From IMG/VR virus record IMGVR_UViG_3300009180_001960, positions 1 to 40,322 of that record: a stretch of 40,322 nucleotides of DNA; one strand, written 5' to 3'. The stretch comes from a virus. Shown in pieces: positions 31,316 through 39,926 of the stretch. Numbering within the stretch: position 1 is the first letter of the stretch; each line of letters opens with the position of its first letter. The notes beneath the pieces were generated by a model that ran no database searches, was not told the DNA's origin, and saw only the letters and a program-made list of their open reading frames with translations. The translations under genes were made by a program, and so were the position numbers.

Positions 31316-32471
31316 TTAATAATTCCTTTAATTCAGGGAAAACTTCTGCAAAGTTTTCGTTGCGTTTTTTATCTAAATCTTGCACTTCTTTAATAAAATT
31401 CGATAGCATATATTGTTTATCTGCTGAATTCATTTCCTTTAATAAAGCTATAGCAGAATCAATGACATTTTGTTCTTTGATATCAGTTAATTCTTTCTGC
31501 CAATGACTATTCACTTTTTCTTTTATAGATTTCGGCAGACATGATAAACTCATATTTCCTCCCACTGGAATAAAGTAGATTTCGTTGGGCTTTATTAAAT
31601 TTCTATTAACCAAATACTTATACATTCTAAAAATGTGAAAAGCATTTAGTATATTTACAGCCACACCAAGTATGAGCTCAACATGACTAGTATTATAGCG
31701 TATAGTTGATAAATTGTCAAGTATAGTATCCCAATCGGCGCCATGTCGTATATAACTTAATTGTTCCCAACCAGCATCTATGCTTGCGGATACTTTGACA
31801 TTTTTAAATTGCTGCCAATAATCAATGACATTCCTATGTTTTAATTTCAATGTAGTTAAATTTGAATTGTATCTTATTGCAACATCAAATTTCTTATGTT
31901 CTATTAGTAAATCCAAAACTCTATAATGTTCATCCATCATCAATGGTTCGCCACCACAGAAATAAAACTCTGTGACATGATCTATATTTTTAACAAAGAA
32001 TTCAAAAAATTCATTGTATTCGTAGAATGGTTTGATTAAGACATTATCTATTTTTTGTTCTTCTGCAATTCTTGTACTGGCATGTGGTCCGCACATACGG
32101 CATTTTAAATTACATAGGTTGCTGAACCTAACATCCCAAAGAAATATCTTTTCGTTGTTAACTAAATCATCTATGTCATTTAACAAATGACCAAACATTT
32201 TATTGCTGGTAATTCTATGACTGGTATTGCCATATGCTTCTGGACGACTACAATTACTGCAACTATCAGGTAGTCCATTGTCTAACATGTTTTTTCTAAA
32301 CGATGTTAATTTTTGATTATCCTTTGAATAAACGTTTGATATACCAAGTTCTTTAACATTACCAAAGCTTTCTTCGCTCATGCAACATACTTGACTTTGT
32401 CCCGTAGTCGAAATATGTGCATGAACAAAAGGAAGTATACAAAAGTTTTTAGAACTCAGTATGTCTTTCAT
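31308..32471 (-). CDS. Radical SAM enzyme, N-terminal cysteine (twitch-type) subfamily
   Basis: A 387-aa radical-SAM enzyme. FCILPFVH (Cys11), VCC (29-30) and CSNC (71, 74) precede core CNLKCRMC (Cys120/124/127) and CGGEP (172-176). It starts with an ATGA overlap with gene 32468 and overlaps the 2OG oxygenase by 8 nt. A perfect-consensus sigma70 promoter sequence lies inside the coding region on the same strand (31692-31720). Substrate unknown. Confidence 0.87.
   Translation of the reverse strand: MKDILSSKNFCILPFVHAHISTTGQSQVCCMSEESFGNVKELGISNVYSKDNQKLTSFRKNMLDNGLPDSCSNCSRPEAYGNTSHRITSNKMFGHLLNDIDDLVNNEKIFLWDVRFSNLCNLKCRMCGPHASTRIAEEQKIDNVLIKPFYEYNEFFEFFVKNIDHVTEFYFCGGEPLMMDEHYRVLDLLIEHKKFDVAIRYNSNLTTLKLKHRNVIDYWQQFKNVKVSASIDAGWEQLSYIRHGADWDTILDNLSTIRYNTSHVELILGVAVNILNAFHIFRMYKYLVNRNLIKPNEIYFIPVGGNMSLSCLPKSIKEKVNSHWQKELTDIKEQNVIDSAIALLKEMNSADKQYMLSNFIKEVQDLDKKRNENFAEVFPELKELLNG
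31692..31720 (-). promoter_or_regulatory. Intragenic consensus sigma70 promoter
   Basis: Minus strand TTGACA (31720-31715), 17-nt spacer, TATAAT (31697-31692): a perfect match in both hexamers and spacing, inside radical-SAM gene 31308. It would drive the 3' part of this gene plus the genes at 30491, 29433 and 28172. Confidence 0.5.
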
Positions 32472-33883
32472 ATATCTTTAAAGATATCTTTCATCTCCGG
32501 AAATGTAGTATAGAAGTTTGTACCACGTTGCTTGTCTAATAGCTCTAGGTATTCTTTCATTTCCGGTAAACGTTGACTCCAGTCTTCACTCTTGGCAAAC
32601 TTGACCATGCCACGGAGACGATCAATTCCGTAATCAGCGTTGTCAAACATTTCTTGTGTGACTTTTCCCTTGTGCCATTCTGGAACACCAAGCTGCCAAT
32701 TTTCTTTCCACCATGGGATAAATTCTTCGTACTTGGCTTCAATTTCATCTTTGAACCATGCTGGCAATATTTTAACATTTAAGTGTGGTGGATGATAAAC
32801 AAAGTGATAGTTAACACCACCTGCTCCAAATGGCCACATGTTAATTTTCTTAAAGCCATGCTGTAGTTTCCATTTTAAGAATTCTGGAATATAATAAATG
32901 TTTAATGCTTGTACGGCACAGGCAATGGTAACTTCTGTGTTAGCTCCTGTTTCTTCATCTAATTGTCTAAATGCTTCTAAGTTTCGTTCCCACTTACTTG
33001 GATAACGAATATAATCATTTCTATCTTCAATAGCATCTACACTGTAGTGATAACGAACTAGCTTGAAGTGACTCCATAATTCAAACAAGTCTTCACGCCA
33101 CTCAACGCCATTACTGTTGTAACGAATTTCCATGTCTTTGGCATAACCACGCTTGATACATTCTTCTAAAATAGCATAATGTTCTTCAATGATTAAAGGT
33201 TCGCCGCCAGCAAAGTATAGCTGTTTCATGTTAGGAATCTGTTCCCATAGCTGTTCCCAGAACTTAGGATTGTTCTTGTGCCAATTGTAACTAGCACCGT
33301 TTTCTTTGCCCTTGTTACCCCATTGCATTGTATCTTTAAGTGTTGCATTTTGTACTTCTGGATACATCTTTTGCCATTCTGGCACCCATAAGCTACTATC
33401 ATGCGGGCTACACATTACACAGGCCAAATTACATTTAGTACCAAAGCGCATGTCAATATAAGCAATATGCGGGGGAACGCTGCCGTCTGGTTGTGTATCT
33501 TCAATTAACTTGTCCAAATCAACACGTTGACTCCAATAAGCAGTTTCCCATTGGCGTTTAGATTTATGCCCTTCACGTTCTTCTTTATAGCATTTAACAC
33601 AGCTAGGTGGTTCTTCCCCAGCAAGCATATGAAGTCTATTGTTCTTCATGTAGTCATTGTTCCAACTACTTAGAAAGTCTGTGTGATTTAAGTTAGCAGG
33701 CTTTCCGTCTGCATTTTTAAGTACACCAACTTCTCCACCGTGAACTTTATCATTAGTTGGTCCTACACTACTAGCATTAGCAGTACAGCAAACACGCATG
33801 TGTCCGTTTGGGCGTGTGCTCAGATGTACCCAGGGTAGGATGCAAAATGTTTTACTTGGCAGTTCTTTTGTTTTTTCTGTCAT
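32468..33883 (-). CDS. Radical SAM enzyme, N-terminal cysteine (twitch-type) subfamily
   Basis: A 471-aa radical-SAM enzyme. FCILPWVH (Cys14), VCC (32-33) and CVKC (95, 98) precede core CNLACVMC (Cys151/155/158) and AGGEP (225-229). It is most like gene 22570; both share a long segment between the N-terminal set and the core and an aromatic stretch before GGEP. It starts a new transcription block: 98 nt separate it from the upstream gene, with a late-box variant AGTAAATA at 33908-33915. Confidence 0.88.
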   Translation of the reverse strand: MTEKTKELPSKTFCILPWVHLSTRPNGHMRVCCTANASSVGPTNDKVHGGEVGVLKNADGKPANLNHTDFLSSWNNDYMKNNRLHMLAGEEPPSCVKCYKEEREGHKSKRQWETAYWSQRVDLDKLIEDTQPDGSVPPHIAYIDMRFGTKCNLACVMCSPHDSSLWVPEWQKMYPEVQNATLKDTMQWGNKGKENGASYNWHKNNPKFWEQLWEQIPNMKQLYFAGGEPLIIEEHYAILEECIKRGYAKDMEIRYNSNGVEWREDLFELWSHFKLVRYHYSVDAIEDRNDYIRYPSKWERNLEAFRQLDEETGANTEVTIACAVQALNIYYIPEFLKWKLQHGFKKINMWPFGAGGVNYHFVYHPPHLNVKILPAWFKDEIEAKYEEFIPWWKENWQLGVPEWHKGKVTQEMFDNADYGIDRLRGMVKFAKSEDWSQRLPEMKEYLELLDKQRGTNFYTTFPEMKDIFKDI

Positions 33884-33907
33884 TGTGTTCTTTCATGTCA
33901 ACATACT

Positions 33908-33915
33908 TATTTACT
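33908..33915 (-). promoter_or_regulatory. Possible late promoter box
   Basis: Minus-strand AGTAAATA, 6/8 to TATAAATA, 24 nt ahead of ATG 33883. It lies in the 98-nt gap between two minus-strand genes. Weak on its own. Confidence 0.35.
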
Positions 33916-33960
33916 ATCTTGTGAGTGTTATTTCTAACAGATTCATAGTTTATTGAAGTC

Positions 33961-33978
33961 TATGTTTTTCAAAACATA
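33961..33978 (-). other. AT-rich hairpin in the intergenic gap
   Basis: TATGTTTT and AAAACATA form an 8-bp stem with a 2-nt loop, 3 nt beyond the stop of gene 33982. It could be a weak terminator or an RNA-end structure; no T-run follows on the minus strand. Confidence 0.4.
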
Positions 33979-33981
33979 TTT

Positions 33982-34710
33982 TTAAATAGTGTCATTTATT
34001 TTTTTAAATAAAATCTGTGCAAAATTTTGATGAGAATATAGATCAAAATGTTTACCAATTGTGCGGTGTCCTATTGCATCCCATTGTAAATTTAAATAAA
34101 ATCTTTCTTCTGGATGCCAAAAAGGCATATTTTCACGTGCGTTTCTATTTGTTCCTTCTAAATCAACAAAGAAAAATCTTATATTTTTAGACAACAAATA
34201 TCCTTGTAGCAATAACAGATCAATCAAACCATGCAATGTCCAATGATTCATAGAATGGAACATCACTGATTTTTCTAGGTATTCATTAAATTCTGGTTCA
34301 TTAACCATTGGATAATTAATAGAATAACTTTTTATTTTTTCGTCATTGTTAACAGCAAATTCACGTGTAAAATGTGGAACTTGTAAAACAATATAGTCTA
34401 TTATCTCTTCTTTTTTTTCTATTAGAGATATTATTTTATAAATCTCTTGCTTTAAACTAGAGCCCAATTCAGCATGATTTATACATTTCCAGTTTGGATT
34501 ATTTTCTTCAATTATTTTTGGATAAGCCATGGATTTGCAGATTTTAATATACTCAGTCAAACTAATACTGCGGTTTACATTTGAAGAAAACCTTTCGTAA
34601 TATTCCTCTGCCGTTTTACAATCCCTGGCCCAAGGAAGCAATTCATTATCGGGAAGTTCATGTCCAACAGTAAAACTACATCCGAAAAAATGTATGTGTT
34701 TTTTATTCAT
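33982..34710 (-). CDS. SGNH/GDSL hydrolase-like protein
   Basis: A 242-aa protein. The N-terminus HFFGCSFTVGHELPD (residues 8-22) matches the block I Ser of SGNH esterases (Ser12). The C-terminal HFDLYSHQNFA segment could supply the Asp-x-x-His pair. Such phage proteins are often weakly conserved, so catalysis (deacetylation or ester cleavage of a glycan) is inferred. The gene overlaps the upstream radical-SAM gene 34703 by 8 nt. It is notably A/T-rich. Confidence 0.65.
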   Translation of the reverse strand: MNKKHIHFFGCSFTVGHELPDNELLPWARDCKTAEEYYERFSSNVNRSISLTEYIKICKSMAYPKIIEENNPNWKCINHAELGSSLKQEIYKIISLIEKKEEIIDYIVLQVPHFTREFAVNNDEKIKSYSINYPMVNEPEFNEYLEKSVMFHSMNHWTLHGLIDLLLLQGYLLSKNIRFFFVDLEGTNRNARENMPFWHPEERFYLNLQWDAIGHRTIGKHFDLYSHQNFAQILFKKINDTI

Positions 34711-35782
34711 TTTTAATATTTAATTTAATATTATGTTTGCCTATTGGTAAACTCTGTATGTTTTTTCTACTACATACTTCTGTACAACGATGAATACGAT
34801 CTTTTTTCTTATTACCATGTACGTTACTATCCCAACTGTCGATTAAATCTTCAGTGTAAAATCTATGATTAATGATATCGTTTATACTATGTAAATTACA
34901 ATTATTCCAATCTTCATCATAAGCATCTATAATTCTAGATTTTAATAGATCTGCACGACCTTGTTCTGAAGATAACAAACCATTTTGCATAAAACAACAG
35001 GGCCATAATCTTCCTTCATTGCTGACAAAATACATTCCATTGGTTTGATTATTACATTCAATGGCATCGTTTACTTTGTCTTTGAGGCTGTCATTAATTT
35101 GTTCTAGGCTAAGAGCACTTCGATTTTTAGATTCAGGCAAGCGTTTAATAATATTAATTTTTTCTAAACCTAATTGAGTTGCTACACTTCTATCTATTCT
35201 TTGATGAAATTCTGAAAATTTCATAGTTTCACTAAGCTGTTTGGCAGTTTCTATTTGATGTTTATTCCACGGAAAAATTAAAAATTGCCAAATTGCATTA
35301 CCGCCTTGAGCAATAAATGCTTCAGCGTTTTCCATGATTTTGGACCATGTGCTACCTTGTCTATATATATGATTGGTATCTTCTAATCCATCAATACTAA
35401 AATTGACTTGATGATGTTTATGTTTTTTTAAAACTGTTGCAAGTTGTTGCCAATATTCAACATTGCGAAGACTTGCATTTGTGTGTATGTTAATTTTAAA
35501 TTGTCGTACTGTAAGCGCCAATTCTAAAAACTCTAAGAATTCTGGATGCATTAAAGGATCATCAATGGTTCCACAGAACTCTAAATGTGTCACAGATTCA
35601 AATTCTTTAGCTGATATAATTTTTAAAAATGTTTCTTTACTTAGATAATTTTTGTTAAGAATGAATTCTTTTTTTTCTGAAAAGTTACCAGTATCTGTTC
35701 TTACACACCCCAAACACAATAAATTGCACATACTGCTTAATTCAAATTGTATTTTTCTAGCTGAATTTAAATATATAGTCAT
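34703..35782 (-). CDS. Radical SAM/SPASM-like enzyme, DDP variant
   Basis: A 359-aa radical-SAM protein. CNLLCLGC (Cys19/23/26) is followed by CGTIDDP (70-76) where GGEP normally stands. It shares QFLIFPWNKHQIETAKQL with 29433 and 37087 and so is a paralogue. C-terminal WPCCFMQNG and RCTEVCSR suggest an auxiliary Fe-S cluster. No ribosome site lies before ATG 35782. Instead a late-box variant GTTAAATA ends 6 nt upstream, which points to a leaderless mRNA. Confidence 0.83.
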   Translation of the reverse strand: MTIYLNSARKIQFELSSMCNLLCLGCVRTDTGNFSEKKEFILNKNYLSKETFLKIISAKEFESVTHLEFCGTIDDPLMHPEFLEFLELALTVRQFKINIHTNASLRNVEYWQQLATVLKKHKHHQVNFSIDGLEDTNHIYRQGSTWSKIMENAEAFIAQGGNAIWQFLIFPWNKHQIETAKQLSETMKFSEFHQRIDRSVATQLGLEKINIIKRLPESKNRSALSLEQINDSLKDKVNDAIECNNQTNGMYFVSNEGRLWPCCFMQNGLLSSEQGRADLLKSRIIDAYDEDWNNCNLHSINDIINHRFYTEDLIDSWDSNVHGNKKKDRIHRCTEVCSRKNIQSLPIGKHNIKLNIKNE

Positions 35783-35788
35783 ATAATG

Positions 35789-35796
35789 TATTTAAC
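35789..35796 (-). promoter_or_regulatory. Late promoter box variant, leaderless
   Basis: Minus-strand GTTAAATA ends 6 nt before ATG 35782. It mirrors the TATAAATA with the same 6-nt gap on the plus strand. Confidence 0.45.
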
Positions 35797-35807
35797 AATT
35801 TCTGTCA

Positions 35808-35815
35808 TATAAATA
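35808..35815 (+). promoter_or_regulatory. T4-type late promoter box, leaderless
   Basis: An exact TATAAATA ends 6 nt before ATG 35822, so the predicted +1 falls at the start codon. No ribosome site is present. Confidence 0.6.
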
Positions 35816-35821
35816 TATCAT

Positions 35822-37090
35822 ATGACATCAAAAAAATTTCCAATTAAAAGTGCCACGGCATGTTTGTTAAAATGGGCATGGAGCACCGTTTATGTTTATC
35901 AAGGCACTAGTAATAGTTGTCATAGAACTGTACATAGTCATGTACCTGCTGGGGATTTTGGCTCCTTTCACAACACTCAAGATAAAATCACAGCCAGAGA
36001 AAAAATGCTAAAAGGTGAATGGCCTGGCAATGGCTGTGAATATTGCAGAGATATTGAAGCCGCAGGTGGTATGAGTGATCGACAACGTGAATTAGAATTA
36101 CTAGACAACAACGTTCAAGACTATATGTTAATACCAAAAGAGTTAAAGACTAATCCCACTGCTGTAATCACTACTCCAACTATGGTAGAAGTTTATTTCA
36201 GTAATAAATGTAATATGAGTTGTATTTACTGTGATCCAAGTTTAAGTAGCTTATGGGTAGCTGAAAATAGAATACATGGAGATCACGGTGTTCTCACAGT
36301 TTCACAAGCAGATGAACTAAGTGCTAGTTATGATCAACGATTAGCTGAATTTTGGGCATGGTTTAAAGAGAATTATAAAACAATTAGCATGTTACATGTC
36401 TTGGGTGGTGAACCTTTTTATCAAGACGAAACTGAACAAATGATTGATTTCTTATTGGACAGCGATGTTAAAGCAGGAACTGTGATTAAATTTTTCAGTA
36501 ACTTAAAAGTTAATAAAGAAAAGTTTACAAGACTAATTACAAAAATGAAACGTTTGCATGACGAAAAAGGTATTAAACTTGGCATTGTTGCTAGCTTAGA
36601 TGCATGGGGTCCTGAACAAGAATATGTTCGCAGTGGTTTAAAATTAGAGCAATGGCAGTCAAATTTTGAATATATGGTCAACGAATGTAAATGGATAGAA
36701 CTAGTTGTCAACAGCACTATTAATTGTTTATCTATTAAGTATATGCCAGAACTAGTTAGAAGAATAAATGCTTGGAGACTGGTCCATCCTAATATAACTA
36801 ATTCTTTTAATCTGCTAGTAGAACCTGTTTCCATGCATCCGGGAAATTTCCCTTCTGGATTTTTTGAAGATGACATGCAGGAAATTTTAAATTTAATGCC
36901 TAATACAAATATCTATGAAAAGAGTTTATATACACACATGATTGGTGTTAAGAAAACTATAGAACACATGCCATACAATCCAGAAAATCTTAAACAATTA
37001 AGATTATGGTTAGAGAAAATGGATGCAAGGAAAAAGACAAACTGGAGACTAACTTTCCCTTGGTTAGTTCCAGTTATTGATCATCTTTAA
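35822..37090 (+). CDS. Radical SAM enzyme, divergent twitch-type, plus strand
   Basis: A 422-aa radical-SAM enzyme. The core CNMSCIYC (Cys130/134/137) and LGGEP (194-198) are intact. The N-terminal cysteine set is reduced: Cys14 in TACLLKWAW, Cys33, and CEYC (72, 75), with no CC pair. It is transcribed opposite to its neighbours from a late box with no leader. The 3' end overlaps gene 37087 by 4 nt, tail to tail. Substrate unknown. Confidence 0.85.
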   Translation: MTSKKFPIKSATACLLKWAWSTVYVYQGTSNSCHRTVHSHVPAGDFGSFHNTQDKITAREKMLKGEWPGNGCEYCRDIEAAGGMSDRQRELELLDNNVQDYMLIPKELKTNPTAVITTPTMVEVYFSNKCNMSCIYCDPSLSSLWVAENRIHGDHGVLTVSQADELSASYDQRLAEFWAWFKENYKTISMLHVLGGEPFYQDETEQMIDFLLDSDVKAGTVIKFFSNLKVNKEKFTRLITKMKRLHDEKGIKLGIVASLDAWGPEQEYVRSGLKLEQWQSNFEYMVNECKWIELVVNSTINCLSIKYMPELVRRINAWRLVHPNITNSFNLLVEPVSMHPGNFPSGFFEDDMQEILNLMPNTNIYEKSLYTHMIGVKKTIEHMPYNPENLKQLRLWLEKMDARKKTNWRLTFPWLVPVIDHL

Positions 37091-38262
37091 TTAAATTGCT
37101 CTTTAAATGCGTCATACTTTGAGCCGCATATTTTAGCACATTGTGCGCTTTTACCTTCTGCACAACTGGGTTTATTCCAAGATTCAGGAATAACTTTCTG
37201 AAAGAAATCTCCATGTACAATATCTTTAATGCTGTGATTTTTTGCATTGATATTGTCTAAACCAACTTCATTGATATAATCCCAGATTTGAGCACCTTGT
37301 GGTTTAAAATACCAAATGTACATTTGACCAGCAGTCCAACAACAGGGCTGTATTACGCCTTCTGCTGTTACATATATATTCTTTTCTTTGGCTACTTTAC
37401 AATCGATCACAGCTTCGTCCCATACTTTTTCCATGGGCTTTTTCTCACTGGGGTCTAAAGAAAACTTTTGCCGGCCTTGTATGCTGGATAAATTATCTAA
37501 ACTGATGATATTATCTACAGTAACTGCATTGGTATTCTTAATATTAGCAACAGATGCAAGTTTATCTAATACTCCATTTCTATATTTAGGATTTGTAGGA
37601 GCTTGTAACAAGGTAGTAGTTGTTTTACGATTTTGACTTTGATGTTCTTCTTTTACTGCACCCTGTGTATTGCTAAAGAAACGTGCTGACTTTTTAAATT
37701 GAAACTTTTCAAAACCCATGTCTTTACTTAATTGTTCTGCTGTTTCAACTTGATGTTCATTGTGTGCAAATACAATATAATCCCAACGTGCCCTGCCACC
37801 CTCAGCAATAAATGCCTGTACGTTTTCCATGATCTTAGGCCAAACTGTGCCTTGGCGATATAAATGATTTGTATCTTCTAATCCATCTAAGCCAAATATA
37901 ATATAACCCTTTTTGCCAATTACTCTAGCAAGTTCTGCCCACCATTCTGGCTTCTTCATGCTGCCATTAGTATGCATACTGAGATTGATATTTGGATTGT
38001 TTTCTCTAAAATACTTGAATACTTCTAATGTGTCTTTGGCCACAGCAGGATCGCCATAATTGCCACACATGTATACACGTTTTAATTGTTTAACAAAATC
38101 AATGGGAAACATTTTTTGTATATCATCTATATACAATTCTCTGTTATGTAAGAATGGATTAACTGCGCCACCATTTAAATTACGAGCGCACATGGGACAG
38201 CTAGCATTACATGCTTCTGTCATTTCTAAATGTACAACTTCAATCTCGTTGTAATTATACAC
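37087..38262 (-). CDS. Radical SAM/SPASM-like enzyme, GDP variant
   Basis: A 391-aa radical-SAM protein. With a GTG start at 38262, CNASCPMC falls at Cys18/22/25 and GNYGDP ends at residue 72, the same spacing as 29433. The start also has AAGGAG 7 nt upstream and overlaps the upstream stop by 8 nt. The frame extends to a TTG at 38298, which is less likely. It shares DYIVFAHNEHQVETAEQL with its paralogues. An insertion (about 200-270) contains Gln/Thr-rich sequence. The C-terminus has PCCWTAG and CAKICGS as a likely auxiliary cluster site. Confidence 0.83.
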   Translation of the reverse strand: MYNYNEIEVVHLEMTEACNASCPMCARNLNGGAVNPFLHNRELYIDDIQKMFPIDFVKQLKRVYMCGNYGDPAVAKDTLEVFKYFRENNPNINLSMHTNGSMKKPEWWAELARVIGKKGYIIFGLDGLEDTNHLYRQGTVWPKIMENVQAFIAEGGRARWDYIVFAHNEHQVETAEQLSKDMGFEKFQFKKSARFFSNTQGAVKEEHQSQNRKTTTTLLQAPTNPKYRNGVLDKLASVANIKNTNAVTVDNIISLDNLSSIQGRQKFSLDPSEKKPMEKVWDEAVIDCKVAKEKNIYVTAEGVIQPCCWTAGQMYIWYFKPQGAQIWDYINEVGLDNINAKNHSIKDIVHGDFFQKVIPESWNKPSCAEGKSAQCAKICGSKYDAFKEQFN

Positions 38263-38929
38263 CAATCCACTCCTTGAACTTAGAATCCAACCAAGCAAAG
38301 TTATTTACTAAATTAAAATCTGCATCTACACCATTAGCATAAGCAACACCCTGTCTGGCACCTTGTATAGCAAAGTAACCATACTGTGTTTCATTGCCTG
38401 CTTCACACCACATAGTCAAGCGTTCCTTTGTTTCAGTGTCATTGTTGTTTTTATTAACACCTGCACTGAGTTTAACTGCCTCACGAAAAGCTGTGCGCCA
38501 TGTAGCATAAGCACTATAATTAAATCTATGTTCGCTGGCTAGGATATTTAATTTGATATAATGATCTGCCAGTGTAGTAGTCATATCAGGACGATCTAAT
38601 CGTTCTGCACTAAAACAATCTTTACTGAATAATTTAATACCACCATGGCCGTAGACTAGTCCGTTAATGGGATTCTTTGCTCTAAATACTGCCACGCTTT
38701 TAGGTTTTAGTTCAATTTGTTTATCAAAGTTAAAACTATCAACAATCCAACAATCAGCATCTACTACATAAAATCTATCACCATCACACAAACTTGCAAT
38801 ATGTTTATGACTTTCAAATATCGTACCAATACTTTTAACTGTTACTGCATGACTGGCTTTAGATTGTAGTCTAGCAAAATTTTCTTCGGCGTTTGTTTCG
38901 TCGTTGTATAGAAAGTAAATAGGTATCAT
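38255..38929 (-). CDS. GT-A-like DxD protein, tandem paralogue 1
   Basis: A 224-aa protein. FYVVDADCWI holds a DxD motif of the kind that binds the metal and sugar nucleotide in GT-A glycosyltransferases. INGLVYGHGGIKLFS and WRTAFREAVKLSAG are shared with the two genes next to it. I chose ATG 38929, 1 nt past the upstream stop, rather than a TTG at 38956. The GT call is inferred from DxD and fold pattern, not a firm family match. Confidence 0.65.
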   Translation of the reverse strand: MIPIYFLYNDETNAEENFARLQSKASHAVTVKSIGTIFESHKHIASLCDGDRFYVVDADCWIVDSFNFDKQIELKPKSVAVFRAKNPINGLVYGHGGIKLFSKDCFSAERLDRPDMTTTLADHYIKLNILASEHRFNYSAYATWRTAFREAVKLSAGVNKNNNDTETKERLTMWCEAGNETQYGYFAIQGARQGVAYANGVDADFNLVNNFAWLDSKFKEWIGV

Positions 38930-38930
38930 A

Positions 38931-39926
38931 TTAATATTTAGGTAACGTAAATCCAAACAATGGCAATGCGCTGTGATTCAACATTGCTGGCCAGCCAAAG
39001 TTCTTGGGAGGGTTGATATTAACATGTTTAAACCAACGACTTTGATCGCTGTCTAATTCAACCAATGGTAGGTTTAATTTTTCAATCAATGTTTTCATAA
39101 CTCTATTGCTGTCTTCATCGGGATTTTTAGTACATTCTTCAATGTCCTTCCAATATGCATTAAACCAATCATAGTCGGAAATAACACTTTGATCAAAGTT
39201 ATTAATGTAAAGATTGTAGGCACCTAAACGTGCGCCATAAATTGCCCAATCACCATTGTCCACATCTCTGCCAATAGTCATCCAAGTTAACCAACGTGCA
39301 TAGTTACCTGGATACATTTTGTGATTAAAGTCTTCCACTGGTACTTTATGTCCTTGGTCAAGACCCATTTTAACACCTTCACGAAATCCTGCTCTAAATG
39401 CTTGATAAGGAGTGGCATTATTCATAACAGTGCCGTAGGTATTATTCATTTGCTTGTAATTTTCAAAATCCCAGCAAAAGTCTACATTATTGTTATCATC
39501 GTCTTTATCTGCGGCTTCGTGTGTTTTCATTGCTTTAACATAAGGCGCATACCATAGTTTAATGCCACCATTACCATAGACTAAACCATTGACAATATTG
39601 CGACTACTCCAACTGAATGTTGATGTTAAATCTGCTTTTTCAATGTCTAAGTTTTGTTTCCAGATAGCTGGATTGACTTGACAATCAGCATCTATGGTGA
39701 AAAATCTATTGTCCACAGCATGTTCTGCACAGGCTTTGTGTGCGGCATCAAAGCCTTTAACTCCATGAACACGTTTGACTAAACTGGGATTAGGATGTCC
39801 TGCTTTTAGTAATTCAAAGTTTTCATCTGCGTTGGGTTCATCAAAGCTAAGAAATACTGCCGGTATGTCTTTTAGCTTAAGAGTAGTATTAGTATTTTTA
39901 ATGTTTATAGAATTTATCAAACTCAT
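38931..39926 (-). CDS. GT-A-like DxD protein, tandem paralogue 2
   Basis: A 331-aa member of the same set. FFTIDADCQV carries the DxD pattern and VNGLVYGNGGIKLWY and FRAGFREGVKMG match its neighbours. It has extra segments: an acidic insert (DKDDDNNN) after about residue 145 and a C-terminal extension of about 70 residues ending PLFGFTLPKY. It overlaps paralogue 3 by 29 nt and is followed 1 nt later by paralogue 1, so all are in one operon with radical-SAM gene 37087. Confidence 0.65.
   Translation of the reverse strand: MSLINSINIKNTNTTLKLKDIPAVFLSFDEPNADENFELLKAGHPNPSLVKRVHGVKGFDAAHKACAEHAVDNRFFTIDADCQVNPAIWKQNLDIEKADLTSTFSWSSRNIVNGLVYGNGGIKLWYAPYVKAMKTHEAADKDDDNNNVDFCWDFENYKQMNNTYGTVMNNATPYQAFRAGFREGVKMGLDQGHKVPVEDFNHKMYPGNYARWLTWMTIGRDVDNGDWAIYGARLGAYNLYINNFDQSVISDYDWFNAYWKDIEECTKNPDEDSNRVMKTLIEKLNLPLVELDSDQSRWFKHVNINPPKNFGWPAMLNHSALPLFGFTLPKY

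Noticed and set aside
35463-38254. Various open frames of 60-150 codons antisense to radical-SAM and GT-like genes
   Set aside because: They lie fully within strong coding genes, lack ribosome sites and give Cys/Ser/Leu-rich translations typical of antisense shadows.
38263-38298. Upstream TTG start for the radical-SAM gene at 37087
   Set aside because: GTG 38262 has a better-placed AAGGAG, overlaps the upstream stop in the usual way, and gives exact motif spacing with paralogue 29433.
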